Assembly: GCF_000421545.1 (NCBI RefSeq)
Contig: NZ_ATXF01000010.1
Coordinates: 167,563 to 231,562 of the forward strand
Source: Agromyces italicus DSM 16388
GTDB taxonomy: Bacteria > Actinomycetota > Actinomycetes > Actinomycetales > Microbacteriaceae
Direction: 5' to 3'
DNA length: 64,000 nucleotides
Part shown: positions 45,819 through 55,855 of the stretch, piece by piece
Layout of the letters: each line of letters begins with the position of its first letter
Numbering within the stretch: the stretch's first letter is position 1
Made by a program: the position numbers and the translations under genes
The notes under the pieces: model-generated
Seen by the model: only the letters and a program-made list of their open reading frames with translations
Told to the model about the DNA's origin: nothing
Databases searched by the model: none

Positions 45819-46604
45819 TCAGCCGAGCCGAGTGCGGAAGCAGCGGGTGAGGTAGGGCACCTCGAGCTCCTCGGCGCCCGCGAGGTCGGGATGCGTCGCG
45901 AGCAGCGTCTCGAGGGCGGCGAGCGTCGCGGCCTGCTCGGACTCGCTCGCCGTGATGAAGTAGCTCCGCGAGCGCACGAGGTCGAGGAAGCCGGCCCGCG
46001 TCATCCGCGTCGACCAGGCCACCGTGTGCTCCTCGATCGGGCCGAACGGCCGCCCCACCTGGACGTAGGTCTCGAACGTCGCGCTCGCGTCGTGGCGCTC
46101 GTGCATGATCCCGCCCGCTTCGCGCAGCCAGTCGACGCTCGTGTCGCGCGAGTTCCAGATGAGTCCGAGCACGCCGCCGGGCCGCAGCACGCGGGCGATC
46201 TCGGGCACCGCCCGCTCGGGGATGAACCAGTGCCACGCCTGCCCCGCGACGACGGCGTCGACCGAGGCACCCTCGATCGGGATGTCCTCGGCGGTGCCGA
46301 GGATCCGCGGCACGCCGGGCACCGCGATCTCGAGCTCTTCGAGCATCTCCTCGACGGGGTCGACGGCGATCACCTCGCGGTCGAGCTCGACGAGCGCCTC
46401 GCTCAGCTTGCCGGTGCCCGCGCCGAGGTCGAGCACGCGCTTCGCATCGCCGACCAGCCATTCGACGGCCTCCGGCGGGTAGCCGGGTCGGGCCCGGTGA
46501 TAGACGGATGCCGCGGCGCCGAACGATCTCGCCGAGCGCCGGGTACCGGGAGCACCGGGGTCGGCGACGAGCTCGCCCGCACCTCGTTCGGGGGCGTCGC
46601 TCAT
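45819..46604 (-). CDS. Class I SAM-dependent methyltransferase
   Basis: The 261-residue protein shows the methyltransferase motifs VLDLGAGTGKLSEAL (near 55), VIAVDPVEEML, AEDIPIEGASVDAVVAGQAWHW (read as AEDIPIEGASVDAV and AGQAWHWF), and VLRPGGVLGLIWNSRD. The AGQAWHWF pattern is common in a family annotated as SAM-dependent methyltransferases of unknown substrate. The ATG at 46604 has GAGG upstream. The gene ends 32 bp before the GTG start of ychF on the same strand, and is divergent from the exonuclease gene. Confidence 0.88.
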   Translation of the reverse strand: MSDAPERGAGELVADPGAPGTRRSARSFGAAASVYHRARPGYPPEAVEWLVGDAKRVLDLGAGTGKLSEALVELDREVIAVDPVEEMLEELEIAVPGVPRILGTAEDIPIEGASVDAVVAGQAWHWFIPERAVPEIARVLRPGGVLGLIWNSRDTSVDWLREAGGIMHERHDASATFETYVQVGRPFGPIEEHTVAWSTRMTRAGFLDLVRSRSYFITASESEQAATLAALETLLATHPDLAGAEELEVPYLTRCFRTRLG

Positions 46605-46750
46605 GGGCTCGTCCTCTCGTCGCGCGGGTCGCGCGTCCATTCCACGCCCGCGACGGGGCATCCGTCAACCGGTGCCCGTCACGCAGCCGCTCTGGTGACC
46701 CGCCCGGCCGGCGGCCCGCCGGTGTGGGCGATGCGTGGCACGATGTCCTC

Positions 46751-47368
46751 GTGCCAGTGGACTTCACCGCGATCGACTTCGAAACCGCCAATTCCTCCGG
46801 CGCCTCCGCCTGCTCGATGGGGCTCGTGAAAGTGCGCGACGGGCAGGTGGTCGACCGGGTGCACCGGTACATCCGTCCGCCGTTCCCGCACGACGAGTTC
46901 TCGGAGTGGAACGTGCGGATCCACGGCATCACGCGCGAGATGGTCGCGGGCGCCCCCGACTGGCGCACGCACCTTCCGGCGCTCCGCGAGTTCGCGGGCG
47001 GCGATGTGCTCGTGGCGCACAACGCGACGTTCGATCTCGGTGTCATCGCCAAGACCTCGGCCGCCTGGGGCCTCGAGGTGCCCGACTACCGCTCGTTGTG
47101 CAGCCTCCAGGTGGCGCGGCGTACCTACCACCTCGACTCGTACCGACTGCCCGTCGCCGCGATGGCCGCCGGCTTCGAGGGCTTCTCGCACCACGACGCC
47201 CTCGCCGACGCCGAGGCCTGCGCGACGATCATCGTGCACGCCGCCGGGCGTCACGGCGCCGACGACGTCGAGCGGCTCGCGCACATCACGAGGGTGAAGC
47301 TCGGGTCGATCGGCCCCGTCGCCGTAGCCGCCGACCGCACGGCGAACGGCCCGATGGCGCTGCAGTAG
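46751..47368 (+). CDS. DEDDh family 3'-5' exonuclease (DnaQ-like)
   Basis: The 205-residue protein has the exonuclease motifs: ExoI DFETAN (near 8-13), ExoII HNATFDLGV (near 92), and ExoIII HHDALADAEA (near 152-161), giving the DEDDh set. It is a single-domain exonuclease resembling the proofreading subunit but not linked to a polymerase; likely DNA repair. The GTG at 46751 begins VDFTAIDFETAN, the usual start. CACGAT six bases upstream could be a leaderless -10. The open frame upstream to 46508 overlaps the divergent methyltransferase gene and is rejected. Confidence 0.9.
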   Translation: MPVDFTAIDFETANSSGASACSMGLVKVRDGQVVDRVHRYIRPPFPHDEFSEWNVRIHGITREMVAGAPDWRTHLPALREFAGGDVLVAHNATFDLGVIAKTSAAWGLEVPDYRSLCSLQVARRTYHLDSYRLPVAAMAAGFEGFSHHDALADAEACATIIVHAAGRHGADDVERLAHITRVKLGSIGPVAVAADRTANGPMALQ

Positions 47369-47425
47369 GCGCGCCCGCCGCACGGCGGAGGCCGGATGTC
47401 GGCGGCGCCTGCGACACTCGATGAC

Positions 47426-49051
47426 ATGGAGATCCTGCTGCTCGTCATCGGCCTCGTCGTGGGCGTCCTGCTCGGCGCGCTCGCCATCCGGCTCAAGCTC
47501 GGGCGCGGCGCAGCCCTCGACGACCGGCAGCTCTCGTCAGCCATCCGCGACGAGGTGCGCGCGGGCGGCGGTGAGCTCCGCCAAGAGCTCGCGATGCAGC
47601 GCAGCGAGCTGAGCCAGCAACTGAACGCCCTGCAGATGCAGCTCGACCAGCGGCTGCAGTCGACCGCAGTCGCTCAGGCTGAGGAGTCGGGGCGAGAGCG
47701 CGAGTCGCGCAAGGCGTCATCCGACGAACTCCGCACAACGGTCGACCGATCCCTCATCGAACTGAGCGACAAGTTCCACACGTCCTCCAAGTCGTCGCTC
47801 GAATCGCAGAACGAGCTCAAGCAGGCGGTCGAGGCGCGGTTCGATGCACTGCGCACCGCGAACGACGACAAGCTCGAGCAGGTGCGCGCCACGGTCGAGA
47901 GGCTTCAGAAGGCGCTGACCGACGCCCTCTCGGTGAACGCCGAGCGCGTCCAGGCGCTGACCGACGCGAATGCCGCGAAGCACGTCGAACTCCAGCAGTC
48001 CATGCGCGACGAACTCGACAAACTCCGTACGGGCAATGAAGCCAAGCTCGACCAGATGCGCGAGACGGTCGACGAGAAGCTCCAGGGCACGCTCGAGAAG
48101 CGGCTGGGCGAATCGTTCAAGCTCGTGAGCGAGCGACTCGAGCAGGTACAGGTGGGCCTCGGTGAGATGAAGACGCTCGCGACCGATGTCGGGGGCCTCA
48201 AGCGCGTGCTCACCAACGTCAAGAGTCGCGGCACCTGGGGCGAGGTTCAGCTCGCGCGACAGCTCGAAGACCTGCTCACGCCAGAGCAGTACGAGCAGAA
48301 CGTCGTCATCAAGCCGAACTCACGTGAGAACGTCGAGTTCGCGATCAAACTTCCGGGCCAGAGCGACGGCGACCGTCCGGTGTACCTGCCGATCGATTCG
48401 AAGTTCCCCCAGGAGGACTACGAACGTCTGCTCGAAGCTCAGGAGACCGGCGAGAAGGCCGAGATCGAGTCGGCGGCGAAGGCGCTCGAGCGTGCGGTGG
48501 TCGCGCAGGCGAAATCCATCCGCGAGAAGTACATCGAGCCGCCGCTGAGCACCGACTTCGCGATCATGTACCTGCCCACGGAGGGCCTCTTCGCCGAGAT
48601 CGTTCGTCGCCCCGGGCTCATGAGTCGCCTTCAGAACGACTTCCACGTCAATGTCACGGGCCCGGCAACGCTCGCGTCGCTCCTCAACAGCCTGCAAATG
48701 GGCTTCCGGACCCTGTCGATCGAGAAGCGCAGCTCCGAGGTGTGGCAGGTGCTCGGGGCTGCGAAGGCCGAGTTCCAGAAGTACGCCCTCGTCTGGGACA
48801 AGCTCGGCAAGCAGCTGCAGACCGCGCAGAACACGGTTGCTGCCGCGGGGCAGCGCACGCGGGTGATCGAGCGCAAACTGCGTGGCGTCGAGATCTTGGA
48901 GATTGCGGCAGGCTCAGAACCCGACGCGATCGAGGTCGTGCTCGAGAGCATCGACGGCATCGATGCGGCCGAAGGCGCAGCCGATGCGGAAGCGCTCGAC
49001 CACGGCTTCGCGGGCGCCGACCTCGACCCCGACATCCGCAGCGGCCTCTGA
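47426..49051 (+). CDS. rmuC: DNA recombination protein RmuC
   Basis: The 541-residue protein starts with a transmembrane segment (MEILLLVIGLVVGVLLGALA), then a long coiled coil (about 30-240) rich in Glu, Gln and Arg, and the conserved RmuC domain (about 245-440: RGTWGEVQLARQLEDLLTPE, LPIDSKFPQEDYERL, IMYLPTEGLFAEI). RmuC limits DNA inversions and is thought to be a nuclease-like or anchoring factor. The ATG at 47426 has GACACT seven bases upstream, suggesting a leaderless start; an ATG at 47396 is in frame. It may be co-oriented with the exonuclease. Confidence 0.94.
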   Translation: MEILLLVIGLVVGVLLGALAIRLKLGRGAALDDRQLSSAIRDEVRAGGGELRQELAMQRSELSQQLNALQMQLDQRLQSTAVAQAEESGRERESRKASSDELRTTVDRSLIELSDKFHTSSKSSLESQNELKQAVEARFDALRTANDDKLEQVRATVERLQKALTDALSVNAERVQALTDANAAKHVELQQSMRDELDKLRTGNEAKLDQMRETVDEKLQGTLEKRLGESFKLVSERLEQVQVGLGEMKTLATDVGGLKRVLTNVKSRGTWGEVQLARQLEDLLTPEQYEQNVVIKPNSRENVEFAIKLPGQSDGDRPVYLPIDSKFPQEDYERLLEAQETGEKAEIESAAKALERAVVAQAKSIREKYIEPPLSTDFAIMYLPTEGLFAEIVRRPGLMSRLQNDFHVNVTGPATLASLLNSLQMGFRTLSIEKRSSEVWQVLGAAKAEFQKYALVWDKLGKQLQTAQNTVAAAGQRTRVIERKLRGVEILEIAAGSEPDAIEVVLESIDGIDAAEGAADAEALDHGFAGADLDPDIRSGL

Positions 49052-49128
49052 CGCGATCGCCGCCTGCACGAGAGAGCGGGCGGCGAGCCGACTCCCGTCG
49101 GTCCGGCGCCCGCTCGGCGTTCCAGAAC

Positions 49129-50130
49129 TCAGATGTCGGCGTCAGGCAGCCACTTCTCGATGAGGTGGTCGGCGACGATGCGGCGGACCGTGCCCGACTT
49201 GCCACGCAGCACGATCGACTCGGTGCGGATGATCGGGCCCTTCTTGCGCACGCCGTCGAGGAGCTCGCCGTCGGTCACGCCGGTCGCGACGAAGAAGGTG
49301 TTGTCGCCGCGCACCAGGTCGTCGAGCTCGTAGATCTTGTCGCAGTCGAGGCCTGCGGCCTCGCCGCGGGCCCGCTCGGTGTCGTCGAGCGGCGCGAGCT
49401 TGCCCTGCATGAACCCGCCGAGCGCCTTGATCGCGCACGCCGTGGTGATGCCCTCGGGGCTGCCGCCGATCCCGACGCACATGTCGATGCGCGACTCGTA
49501 GCGTGCCGCATTGATGCCGCCCGCGACGTCGCCGTCGCTGATGAGGCGGGTGCCGGCGCCCGCAGCGCGGATGTCGGCGATGAGTTGTTCGTGGCGGGGC
49601 CGATTCAGCACGGCGACGCGGAGCTCGCCGACCTCCTTGCCCTTCGCCGCGGCGAGTGCGCGGAGGTTCTCGCCGATCGGCTTGCGGATGTCGACGACGC
49701 CGATGCCCGAGGCATCCGTCACGATCTTGTCCATGTAGAAGATGCTCGACGCGTCGAGCATGCTGCCCCGGTCGGAGACGGCGATGACCGACAGAGCGTT
49801 CTGACGGCCCGCCGCGGTGAGCGAGGTGCCGTCGATCGGGTCGACGGCGATGTCGCACGCCGGGCCGCGGCCGTTGCCGACCCGCTCGCCGTTGAAGAGC
49901 ATCGGCGCTTCGTCCTTCTCGCCCTCGCCGATGACGACGACGCCGTCGAAGTTCACGGTGCCGAGGAACGCCCGCATCGCGTCGACCGCCGCGCCGTCGG
50001 CCCCCAGCTTGTCGCCGCGCCCGATCCACGGGTACGAGCGGATCGCCGCGGCCTCGGTCGCGCGCACGAGTTCGAGTGCGATGTTGCGGTCGGGGTGCAG
50101 GAACAGGCTGGCGGTATCTGTGCTCACCAT
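49129..50130 (-). CDS. glpX: Class II fructose-1,6-bisphosphatase
   Basis: The 333-residue GlpX removes the 1-phosphate of fructose-1,6-bisphosphate in gluconeogenesis. The family landmarks are complete: GRGDKLGADGAAVDAMR (with the Lys and Asp of the active site), VIGEGEKDEAPML, DIAVDPIDGTSLTA, and VGIGGSPEGITTACAIKALG. It lies downstream of a second GlpX-like gene on the same strand (179 bp gap), both divergent from fbaA. GAGGACC before the start suggests a normal ribosome site. In Mycobacterium tuberculosis glpX lies beside fum in this neighbourhood; here it is about 8 kb away. Confidence 0.96.
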   Translation of the reverse strand: MVSTDTASLFLHPDRNIALELVRATEAAAIRSYPWIGRGDKLGADGAAVDAMRAFLGTVNFDGVVVIGEGEKDEAPMLFNGERVGNGRGPACDIAVDPIDGTSLTAAGRQNALSVIAVSDRGSMLDASSIFYMDKIVTDASGIGVVDIRKPIGENLRALAAAKGKEVGELRVAVLNRPRHEQLIADIRAAGAGTRLISDGDVAGGINAARYESRIDMCVGIGGSPEGITTACAIKALGGFMQGKLAPLDDTERARGEAAGLDCDKIYELDDLVRGDNTFFVATGVTDGELLDGVRKKGPIIRTESIVLRGKSGTVRRIVADHLIEKWLPDADI

Positions 50131-50309
50131 CGAGGGGTCCTCCGGAGTTCGTGCGATCGGCCTCGATCGGAGGCCGGCGGGAAGGGACGATCGTCCGCTT
50201 CCAGCCTAGGCACGAGACCGCGAGAGCAACCTGGTTTTCGCCCGTTCGTCAGTGAAAGAATGTGCATTCTTAACTCCCCGCCTCGACCACGTCGATGGCG
50301 GCGCGCCGC

Positions 50310-51365
50310 TCACCCGTCGAGGCGGTCGGCCCAGCCGTACCCGCCGCCGGGAGCCGACCACCAGTGTGCCCGAACGCCGGCGGGCATCCGCCGAACGCCC
50401 GGCAGCGACAGGCCGATCTCGCAGTCGGTGACCGCGGCGAGCACGATCGCGGCGGGTGTCGCGCACAGCTCGTCGAGGTCGGCGAGCGCGTCGATCGCAC
50501 GCACCCCGTCGAGGTGTTCGAGCACACGATCGCGCTCGGGTCCGGATTGGGGCGCGAAGCGCGCGAGCATCGACCCGCCGAGCGCCCGCACCGCGGCGGC
50601 CACGATGACCCCCTCGGGCGCGCCGCCGACGCCGACCACGGCGTCGAGACGGGGGCGCTCGGGTCGCAGGTCGCCACCGGCACCGGGAAGCGCCTGCAGG
50701 CTGCGCTCGATGTCGCCGTGCTCGAACAGCTCGACCTGCGCGCCGGCGTCGCGCACGGCCTCGACGTACGGGCGGTTGCGCGGGCGGTCCTGCACAGCGA
50801 TGCGGATGTCTCGCGGTGCAGCGCCGCGCGCGAGCGCCGCCTCGGCGACGACCTCGTGGATGAGTTCGGCGACGGAGCCACCGGCCGCCCGAGCGATCGT
50901 GTAGTCCGGTACCCAGGTGACGAGCTTTTCGAGGTAATGCGCCGGCCCGAGGTCGAAGAACGCCCCGCGCGGCGCCACCGAGATCACGGCCATCGCACCG
51001 GGCCGCCCGGCCGCACCGAGCCGCGTGCCGTCGACGGGGTCGACCGCGATATCGATCAGCGTGTCTCCGGCGCCCCCGCGGCCGAACCGCTCGCCGAGGT
51101 GCAGCATCGGGGCGTCGTCCTTCTCCCCCTCGCCGACGACGACCCGACCGTCGACCGGCAGCCCCGCAAGCGCGGCGCGCATCGCGGCGACCGCGGCGCC
51201 GTCGAGTTCGTCGGCGTCGCCGTGCCCCACGAGCGGAAGGCATGCGGCCGCTGCTGCGACCACGGCCGGTCGCAGCAACGTGGCGAGCATGGCGCCGTCG
51301 GCCTTCCCGGCGAGCGCGGCGGCGCCGGCTGGGTCGTGCGCCGCGTGTTCGATCGGGTCGGTCAT
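50310..51365 (-). CDS. GlpX-like phosphatase, divergent paralogue
   Basis: The 351-residue protein keeps the metal-site motifs VVGEGEKDDAPML (near 90) and DIAVDPVDGTRLGA (near 115) and the VGVGGAPEGVIVAAAVRALG sugar-phosphate region. However, the N-terminal GRGDK of true GlpX reads GHGDADELDGAAVAAMR, so the catalytic Lys is replaced. The rest is divergent, with a Trp-rich tail (AHWWSAPGGGYGWADRLDG). It may act on a different sugar bisphosphate (for example sedoheptulose-1,7-bisphosphate) or be regulatory. The longer frame upstream to 52793 crosses fbaA and is a shadow. It is divergent from fbaA, 141 bp apart. Confidence 0.82.
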   Translation of the reverse strand: MTDPIEHAAHDPAGAAALAGKADGAMLATLLRPAVVAAAAACLPLVGHGDADELDGAAVAAMRAALAGLPVDGRVVVGEGEKDDAPMLHLGERFGRGGAGDTLIDIAVDPVDGTRLGAAGRPGAMAVISVAPRGAFFDLGPAHYLEKLVTWVPDYTIARAAGGSVAELIHEVVAEAALARGAAPRDIRIAVQDRPRNRPYVEAVRDAGAQVELFEHGDIERSLQALPGAGGDLRPERPRLDAVVGVGGAPEGVIVAAAVRALGGSMLARFAPQSGPERDRVLEHLDGVRAIDALADLDELCATPAAIVLAAVTDCEIGLSLPGVRRMPAGVRAHWWSAPGGGYGWADRLDG

Positions 51366-51464
51366 GACTCCATCCTGCCCCGCGGAGGCCCCGGCCGAGA
51401 CCCCCGGCCGACGACCGACGTCGCCATGCGGCATCCGACACCTGAGCCGTGCTCGACAAGTCGA

Positions 51465-51470
51465 TAGACT
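51465..51470 (+). promoter_or_regulatory. -10 box of fbaA
   Basis: TAGACT lies 36 bp upstream of the fbaA ATG, with a poor -35 (ctgagc) 17 bp further upstream. A strong ribosome site follows, so a leadered transcript is expected. Confidence 0.5.
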
Positions 51471-51506
51471 CGAACGAACCCACACTGTCGTCACCGAAGG
51501 AGCACC

Positions 51507-52541
<1,035 letters not shown>

Positions 52542-52552
52542 GGCAGCACCGG

Positions 52553-53239
52553 ATGACTCGCGACGAGGCCGCTCGGCCGTACGACGGTGGACGGGCCGAC
52601 GAGACCGCGACCGGCGCAGCCGCTCCGCAGGCGCCGGCCACGCCGACCGTGCCGCCCGCCGACGAGCGGCCTCGTCCGAGGTACGGGGAATACGCCCCCG
52701 AGGGGTGGACCTGGCAGCCGCCCGCCGATCCGAACTCGAGCACGCCGCCGGCGCAGACGCCTGATGCCGCCGCCCCGGCCTTCGGCGCTGCACCGACCCT
52801 CGGCGGCACCCCGGTCCCGGCGTCTCAGCATCCTGGCGCCGCCGCCGCCCGCCCGACCGACCGCGCCTGGACGATCGCTCTCCTCGTGTTCGGGGCGATG
52901 GGCGCCGTCTACAACATCCTCTCGATCATCGCGATGCCCGCGAGCGTGCTCGAGTCGATGAAGCTCTCCGCATCGATGATCGGCACCACGCCGCCGACCG
53001 AGTTCACCCCCGGCCCCGCAGTGCCGGTGGCGGTCGCCGTCGGCGTGATCGCGCAACTCGCGCTCTGGGTCGGCGCTCTGCTCTGGTCCCGGGCGCGCAT
53101 GCGCGCAGGTGGGAGCTCGTGGTGGATCCCGCTGGTGGCCGGGATCGTCGCGTTCATCGTCGTGATGATCGTCGGTGCTGTGGTGCTCACGAGCGACCCC
53201 GCGCTCGTCGAGTTCCTTCAGACGCCGCCGGCCGTCTGA
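52553..53239 (+). CDS. DUF6264-type membrane protein
   Basis: The 228-residue protein has a Pro/Ala-rich N-terminal half containing PRYGEYAPEGWTWQPPAD, a motif seen in membrane proteins of Microbacteriaceae. Three hydrophobic segments follow: WTIALLVFGAMGAVYNILSI, VAVAVGVIAQLALWVGALLW and IPLVAGIVAFIVVMIVGAVV. This is the DUF6264 layout; function unknown. The ATG at 52553 has a weak AAGGCAG. The neighbour fbaA is 11 bp upstream, but a functional link is not implied. Confidence 0.78.
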   Translation: MTRDEAARPYDGGRADETATGAAAPQAPATPTVPPADERPRPRYGEYAPEGWTWQPPADPNSSTPPAQTPDAAAPAFGAAPTLGGTPVPASQHPGAAAARPTDRAWTIALLVFGAMGAVYNILSIIAMPASVLESMKLSASMIGTTPPTEFTPGPAVPVAVAVGVIAQLALWVGALLWSRARMRAGGSSWWIPLVAGIVAFIVVMIVGAVVLTSDPALVEFLQTPPAV

Positions 53240-53295
53240 ACCGAGATTCTCCTCCCCCACCGCCTGGATCGTCTCGCCCCGTTCCGCTCCCGACG

Positions 53296-54579
53296 TCATC
53301 CGATCGGCGTGAAGGCCTTGTCGATGACCTCCTGCGCGACCCGGTGGCCGAGCTCGCTGCCGTCCTCCATCGCCGATCTGAAGTGGTAGCCGAGCCAGAT
53401 GCGGGCATTCATCGTCTCGTCGTCGAGTTCGGCGACCGAGTCGAAACTCCGCGTGATCGCACCCGCACTCACGTCGAGGTCGATCGAGTCCGGGCCGAAC
53501 AGGTGCCCGAACACCTCGGACGACGAGCCGGTCGCGCAGGCGTGACCGCTCGCGTACTCGGGGTAGGCCGGCGTCGCGCGCAACGGCTTCCACGCGGCAT
53601 CCACCGTCGTCGCACCGTTTCCGTCGGTGTCGGCGAGCGTGATCGCCGTGATCGGCCGCCAGAACGGGTGATCGTACTTCTCACGCCAGCACGAGATCAG
53701 CGCGTCGGCCTCACTCGTACCGAGCAATGCGAAAGCGCGCGCCGTCTCGCTGATGTCGAATCCGCGCTCCGCGGTCTCGACACGCATCGCACCTTGGAAC
53801 TGCGTCAGCGGGTTCGCGTTCCAGAAGAGGGCGACGTCGGTCTGGGCCTGGGAGCGCACGGCCGAGACCTCTGCGCCCCAGGCCTTCACCTCGTCGAACT
53901 CGGCCGCGTACTCGGCGGAGTCGAGCGCCGGCGGACCGGGGAGCGGGAACTGCGTCGCCGACTCGAGCACCAGCGGATCGACGAAACCGAGCCACGGCAC
54001 CGCCATGGCACCGTTGCCCGGGGGCGTCGGACGCCAGACTCCGGCCGCAGGAACGGTCTCGAGCGGATGGGGGTCCCCACGACCGTCTCCTTCCCTTGCG
54101 GCGATGATCGACGCGGCCGCCGCCGTGCCGACGCGGGTGCCGTGGACGAGCCCGACGCCGCGCGGGACGTCGGCCAGTTCCGCGGCGAGCGCGGCGTCGA
54201 GCGCGCCCGCGGCCTCGGGGAAGTCGTGCCGGAGTACCGCGTGCGCCGCGGTCGCCGCGGCGACCTCGGGTGACGCGTGGGCGTGCGCACGCGGTTGCGG
54301 CAGGAACGTTCGATAGCCCCCTTCGATCGCCACCACGGCGTCGTACATCGCGATCGAGACGAACGAGAAGTAGAGCGGCGACGCGGGCACCGGGACGGCT
54401 GCCGCCGGCGGGGGCGGGGCGATCGTCTGTTCCGCGATGCGGCTCCACGTGCGGATCACCTCGGCGTCGCGCCCGACGTCGGGATCGGCGTGCGCCGGCG
54501 CCGCAAGGAGCACGGGCGACAGCACACAGGCGGCGACCGCGACGATCGCGGCGAGGGTTCGTGCAGGCAGGCGGGACAT
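53296..54579 (-). CDS. Secreted vanadium-dependent haloperoxidase-like protein (PAP2 fold)
   Basis: The 427-residue precursor has a signal peptide (about 1-31, ending AAPAHA). The three-part vanadate/phosphate site follows: KYDHPFWRPITAI (Lys, Arg), YPEYASGHACATGS (Ser-Gly-His, with ASGH in place of PSGH), and ARIWLGYHFRSAMEDG (Arg, His, Asp). These match bacterial vanadium-haloperoxidase/PAP2 phosphatase relatives. It may be a haloperoxidase or a phosphatase; the motif alone does not decide. Exported, probably extracellular. A normal ribosome site (GGAGG) precedes the ATG. It stands alone. Confidence 0.87.
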   Translation of the reverse strand: MSRLPARTLAAIVAVAACVLSPVLLAAPAHADPDVGRDAEVIRTWSRIAEQTIAPPPPAAAVPVPASPLYFSFVSIAMYDAVVAIEGGYRTFLPQPRAHAHASPEVAAATAAHAVLRHDFPEAAGALDAALAAELADVPRGVGLVHGTRVGTAAAASIIAAREGDGRGDPHPLETVPAAGVWRPTPPGNGAMAVPWLGFVDPLVLESATQFPLPGPPALDSAEYAAEFDEVKAWGAEVSAVRSQAQTDVALFWNANPLTQFQGAMRVETAERGFDISETARAFALLGTSEADALISCWREKYDHPFWRPITAITLADTDGNGATTVDAAWKPLRATPAYPEYASGHACATGSSSEVFGHLFGPDSIDLDVSAGAITRSFDSVAELDDETMNARIWLGYHFRSAMEDGSELGHRVAQEVIDKAFTPIG

Positions 54580-54726
54580 CGGTACCTCCGTGGTGGGAGG
54601 GATGCGCTCATTCGGGTGACCCGGGGTGATCGGGCCGAGAGTTTCCCTGATGAATCCTCAGCATATTGCCGTGGCGCACACCGCACCTCACCCCGTTCAG
54701 GGGGAGGCGGGGGGGTCGGGTCGGGT

Positions 54727-55806
54727 TCAGCCCTCTGCGGAGCGGCGACCGCCGAGTGCGCGTTCCTCACGGTTGCCCTGGAGGTCTTTGCGCAGCTCCT
54801 TCGGCAGCGAGAACATGAGGTCCTCCTCGGCCGTCTTCACCTCGGCGACGTCGGCATAGCCCGCATCGGCGAGCTCCTGCAGCACCTCTTTCACGAGACC
54901 CTCGGGCACCGAGGCGCCGCTGGTGACCCCGACCGAGGCGACGCCGTCGAGCCACTCCTGACGGATCTCGCTCGAGTAGTCGACCCGGTACGCGGCCTTC
55001 GCCCCGTTCTCGAGCGCGACCTCGACGAGGCGCACGCTGTTCGACGAGTTCGCCGAACCCACCACGATCACGAGCTCGGCCTCCTGGGCGACCTTCTTGA
55101 TCGCGACCTGGCGGTTCTGGGTGGCGTAGCAGATGTCGTCACTCGGCGGATCCTGAAGCTTCGGGAACCGCTCGCGCAGGCGGCGGACGGTCTCCATCGT
55201 CTCGTCGACCGAGAGGGTCGTCTGCGAGAGCCACACCACCTTGTCGGGGTCGCGCACCTCGATGTTCGGCACGTCGTCGGGGCTGTTCACGAGGGTGACG
55301 TGATCGGGGGCCTCCCCCGCCGTGCCCTCGACCTCTTCATGGCCCTCGTGGCCGATCAGCAGGATCTCGAAGTCGTCGCGCGCGAAGCGCACGGCCTCGC
55401 GGTGCACCTTGGTGACGAGCGGGCACGTGGCGTCGATCGCGTGCAGCCCGCGGTCGGATGCCGCGTTCACCACCGCAGGCGAGACGCCGTGCGCGCTGAA
55501 TACGATGTGGGCCCCCTCGGGCACCTCGTCGACCTCGTCGACGAAGATCGCGCCCTGCTTCTCGAGCTCGGTCACGACGTGGATGTTGTGCACGATCTGC
55601 TTGCGCACGTACACCGGTGCCCCATAGTGCTCGAGCGCCTTCTCGACGGCGATGACGGCACGGTCGACGCCGGCGCAGTAGCCGCGGGGGGCCGCGAGCA
55701 GCACCCGCTTGGCTCCGTCGACCGGGTTATTCTTGAGCCGGCCTCGCACGCTCGGGATTCTGGGCATGCCGAGGTCGATCCGCGGTGCATCCGTCAAGCT
55801 CGTCAC
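54727..55806 (-). CDS. ispH: 4-hydroxy-3-methylbut-2-enyl diphosphate reductase
   Basis: IspH makes IPP and DMAPP in the last step of the MEP isoprenoid pathway, using a [4Fe-4S] cluster. The three cysteines are in [22 protein letters not shown] and [11 protein letters not shown], with [15 protein letters not shown] for the diphosphate. The 359-residue length is slightly above the usual 310-330 because of an N-terminal extension. The GTG at 55806 has TAGGAT seven bases upstream and no ribosome site, a leaderless pattern; an ATG at 55767 is a later alternative. It is divergent from xseA (49 bp), the classic actinobacterial order. Confidence 0.96.
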   Translation of the reverse strand: MTSLTDAPRIDLGMPRIPSVRGRLKNNPVDGAKRVLLAAPRGYCAGVDRAVIAVEKALEHYGAPVYVRKQIVHNIHVVTELEKQGAIFVDEVDEVPEGAHIVFSAHGVSPAVVNAASDRGLHAIDATCPLVTKVHREAVRFARDDFEILLIGHEGHEEVEGTAGEAPDHVTLVNSPDDVPNIEVRDPDKVVWLSQTTLSVDETMETVRRLRERFPKLQDPPSDDICYATQNRQVAIKKVAQEAELVIVVGSANSSNSVRLVEVALENGAKAAYRVDYSSEIRQEWLDGVASVGVTSGASVPEGLVKEVLQELADAGYADVAEVKTAEEDLMFSLPKELRKDLQGNREERALGGRRSAEG

Positions 55807-55813
55807 GATGCCA

Positions 55814-55819
55814 ATCCTA
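55814..55819 (-). promoter_or_regulatory. -10 box of ispH, leaderless
   Basis: On the minus strand TAGGAT is seven bases from the ispH GTG, so the message probably begins at the start codon. Confidence 0.55.
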
Positions 55820-55855
55820 CGCGGCGCAACCTGGACGGGCGGTCGGGAGGCCAGC

